Source: Sphingosinicella microcystinivorans
Lineage (GTDB): Bacteria > Pseudomonadota > Alphaproteobacteria > Sphingomonadales > Sphingomonadaceae
Assembly: GCF_003634215.1 (NCBI RefSeq)
Contig: NZ_RBWX01000010.1
Span: 302,277-366,276, forward strand
DNA: 64,000 nucleotides
Direction of reading: 5' to 3'
Shown in pieces: positions 42,541-50,840 of the stretch. Below the pieces are notes generated by a model. It searched no databases and was not told the DNA's origin. It worked only from the letters and a program-made list of their open reading frames with translations. Made by a program: the position numbers and the translations under genes. Position 1 is the first letter of the stretch. Each line of letters starts with the position of its first letter.

Positions 42541-42699
42541 TCGACCGTCCGTGGACGTCCATTTTTGTCCGCCAAGTGACTGGTTTTGCTTCATTATTTC
42601 TGCTATGGTGTCCGCAGGAATTCGGGCTCGTCGATACCATACCGCGTCAAGTTCTTGGTACTTTTCTTGGTATCGAGTTGCCCTCCTGAAGGAGGTACC
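42541..42699. promoter_or_regulatory. Integrase 5' region with nested repeats
   Basis: Between tRNA-Leu and the integrase. TCGATACCA at 42631-42639 and its reverse complement TGGTATCGA at 42668-42676 form a 9-bp inverted repeat. TTCTTGGTA occurs twice (42652-42660, 42664-42672). A palindromic TGGACGTCCA followed by TTTTT near 42552-42566 may end the tRNA transcript. Inverted/direct repeats beside an integrase could be arm-type binding sites or an int operator. Confidence 0.4.
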
Positions 42700-43920
42700 A
42701 TGCGACTCTCGGCGCTGGCGATCCGCAACGCGAAACCGCGTGAGACGCCATACAAGCTCGGCGACGGCGGCGGGCTCTATCTGCTCATCAAGCCGAACAG
42801 TACGCGGCTCTGGCGGCTGAACTACGCTTACATGGGGCGGCAAAAAACGCTCTCGTTCGGAGAGTGGCCCCTGATCAGCTTGGCCGAAGCCCGGGAAAAG
42901 CGCGAAGAGGCCAAGCGCTACCTTGCGGCCGGGCTCGACCCCTCCGAGGAGCGGAAGCTCGAGCAAATGCGCGCGGAGCTTGCTGCCAGCAATACGTTCC
43001 GGGCGATTGCCGAGGAGTGGTATCTCAAGAACGAGCGCGAAGGTCTTTCAAGCCTCACGCTGGCGAAAATCCGCTGGCTTCTCGACAAGGCGTACGCGAC
43101 GCTCGCCAACCGCCCGATCACTGAAATTGGCGCGCAGGAGGTGCTCATGGTCCTGCGGCGCATTGAGGCGGCCAAACATTACGAGAGCGCCAAACGGATG
43201 CGCAGTGTTATCAGCCGCGTGTTCCGCTACGCCATCGCCACGGCGAGAGCCGACCGGGACGTTGCCGTAGACCTGCGCGGGGCGCTGGTAACACCGAAGG
43301 TCAAGCACCACGCCGCGATTACCGACCCGGCAGAGGCGGGTGCTCTGTTGCGGGCCATTGCCGGATATAACGGCCACACCATCACGAAAATCGCATTGGA
43401 AATGTCTGCGCACGTGTTCGTCCGTCCGGGCGAGCTTCGACAGGCCGAGTGGTCGGAGTTCGACTTCGACAGAGCGCTATGGGTGCTCCCGTCCGAGAAG
43501 ATGAAAATGCGCCGACCGCACCGAGTGCCGCTTTCGCGACAGGTGCTGTCACTTCTCGACCAACTGAAGCCGCTCACCGGTCATGGTCGCTATGTGTTTC
43601 CTTCGTTCCATTCTCCGCGACGCCCAATGTCGGAGAACACTGTGAACACGGCGCTGCGGCGCCTTGGCTATGCTCACGATGAAATGACGGCCCACGGGTT
43701 TCGGGCAATGGCGGCAACGCTGCTCAACGAGATGAGCATCTGGAACGCGGACGCGATCGAGCGCCAGCTTGCCCACATGGAGAACAACGGTGTCCGACGG
43801 GCCTACACGCGCGGTGAGTACTGGGAAGAGCGCGTCCGCATGATGCAGCACTGGTCGGACTACCTCGACCAGCTCCGCGATGGCGCAAAGGTCATCAGAG
43901 CGAAGTTCGGAGCGGCTTAA
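42700..43920 (+). CDS. Tyrosine-type site-specific integrase, P4/DUF4102 group
   Basis: A 406-residue recombinase from ATG 42700, with ribosome site GGAGG at 42691-42695. The N-terminal arm-binding domain (LSALAIRNAKPRETPYKLGD, then GGGLYLLIKP) is the DUF4102/P4-integrase type. A core-binding domain follows, then the catalytic domain with Arg in FVRPGELRQAEW, the His-x-x-Arg in HGFRAMAATLL and the Tyr in VRRAYTRGEYW. These enzymes insert islands into tRNA 3' ends. It is intact and sits right beside tRNA-Leu(CAA), so it marks the left end of the island. Confidence 0.95.
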   Translation: MRLSALAIRNAKPRETPYKLGDGGGLYLLIKPNSTRLWRLNYAYMGRQKTLSFGEWPLISLAEAREKREEAKRYLAAGLDPSEERKLEQMRAELAASNTFRAIAEEWYLKNEREGLSSLTLAKIRWLLDKAYATLANRPITEIGAQEVLMVLRRIEAAKHYESAKRMRSVISRVFRYAIATARADRDVAVDLRGALVTPKVKHHAAITDPAEAGALLRAIAGYNGHTITKIALEMSAHVFVRPGELRQAEWSEFDFDRALWVLPSEKMKMRRPHRVPLSRQVLSLLDQLKPLTGHGRYVFPSFHSPRRPMSENTVNTALRRLGYAHDEMTAHGFRAMAATLLNEMSIWNADAIERQLAHMENNGVRRAYTRGEYWEERVRMMQHWSDYLDQLRDGAKVIRAKFGAA

Positions 43921-44236
43921 AACGGGGCTGCGACCGGCCATGCGGCTTTGGATTGTCTTACGGGATGGCTGCCATTCCGGCGCTTGCCGCTAACAAAACG
44001 GTCATTCAACACAAGGAATCGCGGCGTCGAAACTTGCCGTCCGTTCAGGCATGTTCCCAACTGATCGTCAGCCAGGGCCAACCGGTCGATTTGGGCAAGG
44101 ACTGTTGAAACGATATCGCATTGGCCTACACCTCATCTGCGATCTCATCGGCACGCGATAGCGTTTCGTCCAATCGCGACACGACACGCCCGGATGATCG
44201 GCTATTGTCGTGCCAAGAGGCGACGGAGGATCATCA
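43921..44236. other. 316-bp intergenic region, no confident gene
   Basis: Between the integrase and the first amidohydrolase. One 47-codon frame (ATG 43965 to TGA 44108, MAAIPALAANKTVI...) has no good ribosome site and I do not call it. The rest probably contains the amidohydrolase promoter; I see no strong terminator or palindrome. Confidence 0.5.
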
Positions 44237-45814
44237 ATGAGTCACAGTCAGCGCAATATGCACGACACGGGTTGCCCGTGCACCATGCACCGCTTGATGG
44301 CGGCGGGAATGCTGGTTGCCGGGATGCGGATGGGCACGGGGCCGGCTTCCCCCGACGCTGATGGCCCTTTCCCGAGCTTTTCCGACGAGATGGCACGCGA
44401 GCCGACCGATTACGCCATGGCCGAGGCCAGGGCGACGGCGGGTCTGTTCGAGGTTGCGGATGCCGGGCAGTTGGTCGTGATCACCAACGTGACCGTTCTC
44501 CCCATGACCGCGACCGAACGGCTGGAGAGCCGCGATGTCGTGCTGCGCGATGGCCGGATTGCAGGGATCGAGGCGGCGGGCAGCGTGCGTGCAGACGGCG
44601 CGATCCATGTTGATGGCACAGGCAAATATCTGATGCCCGGCCTGACCGATATCCACCAGCATCCGACGCTTCACGTCTTTGCGCAAATGTATGCGCCGCT
44701 GGTCGGGCCCGATATCAGCGCGCACGACCTCACCCTTCCTTATGATCTCGTCAACTTCCAGTATCTCGCGGGCGGGGTGACGCGCATCCAGGTAATGGCA
44801 GGCACGATCGAGGAAATGGCGATGCGCGATGCCATCCGCGCCGGACGCTATCACGGGCCCCATATGCGGATTGGCATGCTCATCGACGGATCGCCGATGG
44901 TCTGGTCGCCCTTGATGACGCTGATTGCCAATGATCGCGAAGGTGGGCGCAAGGCAGTGGAGAGCATCGTCGAGCGCGGCTTTGATTTTGTGAAAACCTA
45001 TACCCAGCTCAATGCAGAGGCCTATGCGGGCGTTGCCGAAGCCGCGCGCGCGATCGGCATCGAAAGCTGCGGCCATGTCCCGCGCGCCGTCTTGCCCGAA
45101 GATGCGCTGGCGCAGGGCCAGACCGGTATTGCACATGTCATGGAGTATTTCTGGAACAACCGGGCCGAAGACCGGGTGAGCGATGCCCGCTTTGCGATGC
45201 TGGCGAAGACGACCGCCGAACATGGGGCGATTGTGCAAACGACGCTGACCGCCTCGCGCGCGCTCGAATATGATTGCGGCTATATGAGTGCCGCCGAGTT
45301 TGACCTGAGCGTCGCCAAGGATCATCTGCTGCGTTACATCATGCGCGAGGAGTCGCCCTTCATCCAGGGCTGGCGTGCCGACCCCGTGATCATGGCCGGA
45401 TCGGTCGATGCCATTGCGCACAGCGTTCGGATGACCCAGGCGCTGCTAGCGGAAGGGGTCACGATCCTGCCAGGAACCGACATTTTTCCATCAGCAATCA
45501 CCGGCAAGCATACGGTGCATGACGAGATCGAAATGTTCGTCAACCGCGTCGGGATGAGCCCGCTCGACACCCTGAAAGCCGCAACGATCAAATGCGCCGA
45601 ATATCAGGGCGACAGCGCGAACGCGGGAACTGTCGAGATCGGCAAGCGTGCCGACCTGGTGCTGCTTGACGTCGATCCGACCGCAGACATCACCGCAACC
45701 AACGCGATCGACACCGTCTTCATCAACGGCGCAATTTTGCGCAAGGCCGCGCGGGCCGAAGGGATCAAACGGCTTGAAGCCGCGTATGACGCGATGCCAG
45801 TGCCAAGGGTCTGA
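44237..45814 (+). CDS. Metal-dependent amidohydrolase with His/Cys-rich N-terminus (copy A)
   Basis: A 525-residue protein from ATG 44237, ribosome site GGAGG just upstream. Metal ligands of the amidohydrolase superfamily are present: HxH in GLTDIHQHP, a candidate carboxylated Lys in FVKTYTQL, His in ESCGHVPRA and IAHVMEYF, and the final Asp in LPGTDIFPS. The group resembles imidazolonepropionase-like and Xaa-Pro/N-acyl amino acid dipeptidases, so it probably cleaves an amide bond. Residues 1-30 (MSHSQRNMHDTGCPCTMHRL) are His/Cys-rich and unlike a signal peptide. It converges with a homologous gene 21 bp away. Confidence 0.87.
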   Translation: MSHSQRNMHDTGCPCTMHRLMAAGMLVAGMRMGTGPASPDADGPFPSFSDEMAREPTDYAMAEARATAGLFEVADAGQLVVITNVTVLPMTATERLESRDVVLRDGRIAGIEAAGSVRADGAIHVDGTGKYLMPGLTDIHQHPTLHVFAQMYAPLVGPDISAHDLTLPYDLVNFQYLAGGVTRIQVMAGTIEEMAMRDAIRAGRYHGPHMRIGMLIDGSPMVWSPLMTLIANDREGGRKAVESIVERGFDFVKTYTQLNAEAYAGVAEAARAIGIESCGHVPRAVLPEDALAQGQTGIAHVMEYFWNNRAEDRVSDARFAMLAKTTAEHGAIVQTTLTASRALEYDCGYMSAAEFDLSVAKDHLLRYIMREESPFIQGWRADPVIMAGSVDAIAHSVRMTQALLAEGVTILPGTDIFPSAITGKHTVHDEIEMFVNRVGMSPLDTLKAATIKCAEYQGDSANAGTVEIGKRADLVLLDVDPTADITATNAIDTVFINGAILRKAARAEGIKRLEAAYDAMPVPRV

Positions 45815-45835
45815 ACCGGACCGGTATTGCCGTCA

Positions 45836-47407
45836 CTATGCCGGAACCGGCATCGCGCCATAGCGCGCTTTGATCCGTGCGAGGCCGCGTTCGCGGGCGT
45901 CTTTCCGCAATATGGCATCGCCCAGGATTACCGTATCGATCTTGGTCGTATTGTTGATATCCAGTGTCGGGTCGGCATCGAGCAGCACCAGATCGCTGCG
46001 CTTGCCCGCTTCGATCGTGCCCGCAACCGCCTCCTCGCCATGATAGTCTGCGCTGTCGATTGTTCCGGCCTTGAGCACCTCGGCAGGCGTCATCACCCCA
46101 GATTCGACGAGCACGCGCAGTTCATGGTGCAGGCTGGTGTCGCCGGTGATCGCGCTTGCCGACATATCGGTGCCGGGGATCATCCGCACGCCCTCGGCAT
46201 GGAGCGCCTTGCACACCTGAATGCAGTTCTGGAACATGTCTTCGCCCGCCGCCATTATCACCGGGTTTTGGCGCCAGCCCTGGATGAAGGCTGATTCCTC
46301 ACGCATGACCATGCGGATCACCGGGTCCATCGTCGCTGAAAAATTGATCGCGCTCGCCGGGATCAGGCCGCAATCGTACTCATAGACATAACTGATCGCG
46401 AGTGTCGTTTGCAGCGTCGCACCGACCTCTTTGGCAAGCCGCGCACGTTTCGCCACTGCTTGTGGGTCGAACTTCTTACCCGGCTCATAATGATAGAAAA
46501 ATTCAAAACAATGCGCGAGGCCTGTCTGACCAGCGCGCAGGGCATCGTCGGGATGAACCGATGCGGGGATATGCCCCATGATGGGAACACCCAGCCTGAC
46601 GCATTCGTCGACCAGACCGTCATAGGCCTCGCGTCCCAGCATCGTATAGGGCTTGGCATTGTCATAACCATATTCGCGAATCTTGTGCGCGGCGGTGCGG
46701 CCGCCTTGTTCGTCATTGGCATACCAGGTGATTGCCGATGACCAGATCGCCGCCGGGCTGTCGATCACGGGCGAGGCGATCTTCATATGCGGACCGCGAT
46801 ACCGGCCTTTGCGGATGTTTTCGCGATTGGCGAGATCTTCGGGCGAGCCCGCCATCACATGAATGCGCGTGACGCCCGCGGCGATATGCTGAAACATGAT
46901 CATGTCATAAGGCAGGGTTATGTCGGCCGCCGTCACGCCTTCGCCGACCATCCCGGCAAACATGCCCGACACGTGCCCCAGCGGCGGGTGGTTGTGCATG
47001 TTGGCGAGACCTGGGATCAGGAAGCGCCCCGTGCCATCGACACTTTTCGCGCCGTCGGGAAGTGCCGCTCCGCTGAGTTGGACCGATTTGATCATGCCAT
47101 CCTGGATCAGCACATCGTGGTTGGGCAACGCCGCAGCACCCGTCATCGGCAGCACGGTTGCGCCCTTGACGACGACCCATTGGCCTTTGGCTGCAACATC
47201 GAACAGATCACGCGTGTTGCTGTCGTCACCCGAGGCAAAGGGGGTAAGATTGGGGTCCGGCCCTTCACGGAAACTGGGTTGGGGTCCCTCGATCACAGGC
47301 TCGTCCGCACCAATCGCCATGCGTGCGCCGAGGATCAGCATCGCATGCTGCGGGCAGCAGAAATGCTGATGGCTGGGCAGGCATCCGGAGGAATGATGGT
47401 GGGGCAT
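45836..47407 (-). CDS. Metal-dependent amidohydrolase with His/Cys-rich N-terminus (copy B)
   Basis: A 523-residue paralogue of the convergent neighbour. They share FIQGWR after MREES, the PGTD metal Asp and the C-terminal end (AMPVP). Start ATG 47407 is preferred over 47485, which lies inside the upstream Kbl gene. Ligands: HxH in LANMHNHP, Lys in NAKPYTML, His in IMGHIPAS and LAHCFEFF, Asp in PGTDMSAS. The N-terminus MPHHHSSGCLPSHQHFCCPQ is again rich in His and Cys, then a short hydrophobic ARMAIG stretch. It is the last gene of the minus arm, 13 bp after kbl. Likely an amide hydrolase; substrate unknown. Confidence 0.87.
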   Translation of the reverse strand: MPHHHSSGCLPSHQHFCCPQHAMLILGARMAIGADEPVIEGPQPSFREGPDPNLTPFASGDDSNTRDLFDVAAKGQWVVVKGATVLPMTGAAALPNHDVLIQDGMIKSVQLSGAALPDGAKSVDGTGRFLIPGLANMHNHPPLGHVSGMFAGMVGEGVTAADITLPYDMIMFQHIAAGVTRIHVMAGSPEDLANRENIRKGRYRGPHMKIASPVIDSPAAIWSSAITWYANDEQGGRTAAHKIREYGYDNAKPYTMLGREAYDGLVDECVRLGVPIMGHIPASVHPDDALRAGQTGLAHCFEFFYHYEPGKKFDPQAVAKRARLAKEVGATLQTTLAISYVYEYDCGLIPASAINFSATMDPVIRMVMREESAFIQGWRQNPVIMAAGEDMFQNCIQVCKALHAEGVRMIPGTDMSASAITGDTSLHHELRVLVESGVMTPAEVLKAGTIDSADYHGEEAVAGTIEAGKRSDLVLLDADPTLDINNTTKIDTVILGDAILRKDARERGLARIKARYGAMPVPA

Positions 47408-47420
47408 GTTGGGGGTTCCT

Positions 47421-48614
47421 TCAGGTGATATGGGTGCGGGCGGCAACAAAGGCCGCGATGGCTTGGTCAAGGTCGGCCTGTTCATGTGCCGCTGAAATCT
47501 GGGTGCGGATGCGCGCCTGGCCGTGGGGGACGACGGGATAGGAAAAGGCGGTGACCAGCACGCCCCGTTCCAGCATGGCGGCGGCCAGTTTCTGCGCCTG
47601 CGCCGCTTCCCCCAGCATGACGGGAATGATTGGGTGGCTGCCGGGGAGAAGGGTGAAACCAGCCTCAGCCATGCCGTAGCGGAAATAGGTCGCGTTTTCG
47701 GTCAGCTTTGCGCGCATCGCATCGCCCTCTTTGGATCGGGCAATTGCGATGACGGCGAGGCTCGCGCCGCAAACGGCGGGGGCGAGTGCGTTGGAGAACA
47801 GGTAAGGCCGTGCGCGCTGCCGCAGCAGGTCGATCACCGGCTTTCGCGCGGCGATAAAGCCGCCCATCGCGCCGCCCAACGCCTTGCCAAAGGTGCCGCT
47901 GACGATATCGACCCGGCCCTCGACCCCGCTCCGCGCTGATGTGCCACGGCCTTCGGGGCCGATAAAACCGGTGGCGTGGCAATCATCGACCATGATCAGC
48001 GCGTCATATCTGTCGGCAAGGCTGGCGACGGTTTCAAGGTCGGCGAAATAGCCGTCCATTGAGAAGACCCCGTCGGTGACGATCAGGATTGCCTCCGCCC
48101 CATCCGCGCGAGCCGCCTTCAACTGATCCTCCAGCGCATTCATATCGCCATTGGGGAAGCGATAGCGTTTGGCCTTGGACAGGCGGATGCCATCGATGAT
48201 TGAAGCGTGGTTGAGCGAGTCCGAAACGACTGCATCCTTCTCCGTCAACAACGTTTCGAAAATCCCGCCATTGGCATCAAAGGCGGCGGCAAACAGGATG
48301 GCGTCATCAAAGCCCAGATAATCGGCAATCGCCGCCTCAAGCGCCTTGTGCAGATCCTGCGTTCCGCAGATGAAGCGCACCGAGGCAAGGCCCGCGCCAT
48401 ATTCACGTGTCGCGGCAATTGCGCCCTCCACCACACGCGGGTCGCTCGCAAGGCCCAGATAGTTGTTTGCGCACATGTTGACGAGCGGGCGGCCATCCAC
48501 GGCGACCATCGCACCTTGTGGCGTGGTGATGATCCGCTCCGGCTTGAGCAGGCCATCGGCTTCGATCTGCGCCAGTGTTGCGCTGGTTCGCTGGTAGAAG
48601 GCCTCGCGCGCCAT
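47421..48614 (-). CDS. kbl: Glycine C-acetyltransferase (2-amino-3-ketobutyrate CoA ligase), Kbl-like
   Basis: A 397-residue PLP enzyme from ATG 48614 (MAREAFYQRTSATLAQIEAD), matching Kbl in length. The cofactor-binding features are NNYLGLASDPRV, MVDDCHATGFIGPEGRGT (Asp and His over the ring) and the Schiff-base Lys in VSGTFGKALGGAMGGFI. Kbl splits 2-amino-3-ketobutyrate with CoA into glycine and acetyl-CoA, normally after threonine dehydrogenase. No tdh is present here, so the amino-ketone probably comes from the cluster's own chemistry. It lies 10 bp after the BAAT-type gene. Confidence 0.88.
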   Translation of the reverse strand: MAREAFYQRTSATLAQIEADGLLKPERIITTPQGAMVAVDGRPLVNMCANNYLGLASDPRVVEGAIAATREYGAGLASVRFICGTQDLHKALEAAIADYLGFDDAILFAAAFDANGGIFETLLTEKDAVVSDSLNHASIIDGIRLSKAKRYRFPNGDMNALEDQLKAARADGAEAILIVTDGVFSMDGYFADLETVASLADRYDALIMVDDCHATGFIGPEGRGTSARSGVEGRVDIVSGTFGKALGGAMGGFIAARKPVIDLLRQRARPYLFSNALAPAVCGASLAVIAIARSKEGDAMRAKLTENATYFRYGMAEAGFTLLPGSHPIIPVMLGEAAQAQKLAAAMLERGVLVTAFSYPVVPHGQARIRTQISAAHEQADLDQAIAAFVAARTHIT

Positions 48615-48624
48615 TGCCTCTCCG

Positions 48625-49953
48625 CTATTGCCCAAAGACCGCGCGGTAGTGCGCGACCAGCGCATCCCAGAACAGCTGGCCGTTGCGCGCCGAGCCTTGC
48701 GCATTGCCGCCGCACGCCAGCCGGATCGCGACGAGCGAATGGACCAAGGTTCGGTCGAACGTCGTGATCTGGTTGGGCAGTGGGGTCAGATGGCCCGTCT
48801 CGCGCAGCGCGAGATGGCGATGGGGATGTTTGAAGCCTTTGGCACGAAGCCGGTCCATGATGATGTCACCGCCCCAGGCGCTGGGCCACATCGCGTCTTC
48901 CACGCCTGAAACCATCAGCAGCGGGCCACCGGCATTCTCGATCGGGATCGCGCAATGGGCGAGCGCCTCGGGCTGCTCCATCAGGCTGCGATACCAGGGC
49001 GTCATCGCAAATCCTTCGGGTTCCCGGTTCCCGATTTCCATCATCTCCTCGGTCGAGGGCGAGGGCATCGAAGGAGGATAGGCGATCTCCTTGCCGCCCA
49101 GCGTCCAGCTTGGACCATCGACGCCCTCTGCCGGGTTCCAGCCGGGGCTGGTGGCATACATCGGCACGATCGGGATCGCGCCCTTCACATCGTCGGGGAA
49201 AGTCGCCGCAAGCAGGGTCGAAAGCTCGCCGCCGCGCGACGCGCCTTGAATGGCAATCGTGTCGCAGCCGAAGTTGGTGCGCATCCAGGCAAAGCCGTCC
49301 TGGAAATACTCCAGCGGGATGTTGACGATGGCTGGCGGCAAATCCTCATACGCGAAATAGGCGAGGCTGAACACGTCATAACCCAGCGAGGCGAGCAAAG
49401 GCGCGTAGTTCATCTCGATCCCGCCCCCCGAGCCTGTGAGGCTCATGATCGCACCACGCTTTTTGCTGCGATCACTGTGGCGGAAGGCAAGACCGCGCAA
49501 ATTGCCGTCGCGCACCTCGAATGTCTCGATGCCCGCTGCGAGCTTGACGAGACGGACGGTTGAAGCGGCAATCCGCTTCCCGTCCAGCTGGGCTGCAATT
49601 TCGATCACGCGGGAGCCGAGTGGATCCTCAAAAGGCTGGCCCGATTTGTGCGGGCGATCGGTCGCGTTGATCTGGAAGGTCGCGAGGTCGCCGCCCTGCG
49701 GACGCATTGACCAAAACAGGCCACGGGCATCTACTCCTGTAAAGCTGCCGGATCGACTGGCAGCGGTGCGTACATCGACCACGCCATTCTCATCGGCGGC
49801 AAATTCGCCATCTGCGCCCCATGTGACGCCCGCCATGTCAGAGAGCGACGATGCCAGCGTGACCAATTGCCCTGGTTCGAGCCCTGCCACCACAACCGAA
49901 ATCTCGGTGGTGAACGGCGCCTCATCGGGCGTGACCGAAAGCGTGATCGCCAT
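48625..49953 (-). CDS. BAAT/acyl-CoA thioesterase family hydrolase
   Basis: A 442-residue protein with two domains. Residues ~1-130 form the beta-sandwich of acyl-CoA thioesterase/bile acid-CoA:amino acid N-acyltransferase proteins (SVTPDEAPFTTEISVVVAGL). The rest is an alpha/beta hydrolase with nucleophile Ser in IQGASRGGELSTLLA, acid Asp in SGVEDAMWPS and His in RETGHLTPLP. A Ser nucleophile is typical of the thioesterase members, whereas the vertebrate N-acyltransferase has Cys. It could hydrolyse an acyl-CoA or transfer the acyl group to an amine. It is 3 bp after the VOC gene. Confidence 0.85.
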   Translation of the reverse strand: MAITLSVTPDEAPFTTEISVVVAGLEPGQLVTLASSLSDMAGVTWGADGEFAADENGVVDVRTAASRSGSFTGVDARGLFWSMRPQGGDLATFQINATDRPHKSGQPFEDPLGSRVIEIAAQLDGKRIAASTVRLVKLAAGIETFEVRDGNLRGLAFRHSDRSKKRGAIMSLTGSGGGIEMNYAPLLASLGYDVFSLAYFAYEDLPPAIVNIPLEYFQDGFAWMRTNFGCDTIAIQGASRGGELSTLLAATFPDDVKGAIPIVPMYATSPGWNPAEGVDGPSWTLGGKEIAYPPSMPSPSTEEMMEIGNREPEGFAMTPWYRSLMEQPEALAHCAIPIENAGGPLLMVSGVEDAMWPSAWGGDIIMDRLRAKGFKHPHRHLALRETGHLTPLPNQITTFDRTLVHSLVAIRLACGGNAQGSARNGQLFWDALVAHYRAVFGQ

Positions 49954-49956
49954 ATT

Positions 49957-50823
49957 CTATTTCCCCTCGACAAATTCATAGGCGACGCCGCAGCCATAGG
50001 GTGCCCCGACGACGATCGAGGCGTCGGTCAGCCGATGCGGAACCCCGCCATCGCGCAACGCCCAGCGGCAGCGCTCGAGCGACTCAACGATGATGGTCAG
50101 TATCGCGCCGCGTGTGTGCGTGCCGGGCGAAAGCTGCGGCGCCTCGGGGTAGAGCGCATGGAGCGCCGCTGGCGTCATCAGCTCCAGAAATTCGCCGCGT
50201 GGCGTTTCGAAGCGGATGCAATCATCTGACTGCGATGCCGGGCCAGCGCCTGCAATCTTGGTGACATAGGCGACGTGTTTGGCGGGATCGCCCATCAGAT
50301 AGCGAAGGCCGCCGACGCGAATGCAGCTGTTGGGATGGTTTTGATACTCCGGCATCCAGATCGCCTCCGGCTTTCGGTGATCGGAGAGGAAGATCGAGGC
50401 CAGCTTGTCGTCTGGATTCCAGATGTAGGAGGAGCGGCTGTCGGTCATGTCCCACCCTCCATGCGCCTTGCGCACATGACGTCCGGCGTGGAGGATCGGC
50501 TGCATCTCCAGCCCAGTCGCGGCGATCACGGGAATTTCGTCTTCCAGGCAGGCCGATGTCATGGCGAACTGCCAGAAGACATCACCCTGGTTGAGCCAGA
50601 TTTCCATATCCTTGCGGAGCTGGTCCGAGTTGGCGAGATGAAGATCGCCAATCAGCTCCAGATAGGTATCGTGAAACTGGATCACGGTATTGGAGCTACC
50701 GATATTGGCATGCTCCATCGTCGGCAGGACGCGAAAGCCCAGCCTGCGGTGAATTTCGGCGCCGATCTCGATATCGGTGACGCTGATCACGAAATGGTCG
50801 AGCGAGCGGGTAGTCTTCGTCAT
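49957..50823 (-). CDS. VOC superfamily protein (glyoxalase-like domain)
   Basis: A 288-residue protein with ribosome site AAGGAG. It starts LDHFVISVTDIEIGAEIHRRLGF, the typical first beta-alpha-beta module with a metal-ligand His, then FHDTYLELIGDL and, late, RFETPRGEFLELMTP. This matches the larger glyoxalase-3-like VOC proteins, which act as metal-dependent lyases, isomerases or dioxygenases, or simply bind small molecules. The reaction is unknown. It lies between the oxoamine synthase and BAAT genes with gaps of 17 and 3 bp, so it belongs to the pathway. Confidence 0.83.
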   Translation of the reverse strand: MTKTTRSLDHFVISVTDIEIGAEIHRRLGFRVLPTMEHANIGSSNTVIQFHDTYLELIGDLHLANSDQLRKDMEIWLNQGDVFWQFAMTSACLEDEIPVIAATGLEMQPILHAGRHVRKAHGGWDMTDSRSSYIWNPDDKLASIFLSDHRKPEAIWMPEYQNHPNSCIRVGGLRYLMGDPAKHVAYVTKIAGAGPASQSDDCIRFETPRGEFLELMTPAALHALYPEAPQLSPGTHTRGAILTIIVESLERCRWALRDGGVPHRLTDASIVVGAPYGCGVAYEFVEGK

Positions 50824-50840
50824 ATAAACGCTCCTTGGAA

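Noticed and set aside
43965..44108. 47-codon ORF between the integrase and amidohydrolase A
   Set aside because: No convincing ribosome site, no family, and mixed composition; reported only in the intergenic note.
45815..45835. Terminator between the two convergent amidohydrolase genes
   Set aside because: The 21-bp gap has no stem-loop with T-tract on either strand.
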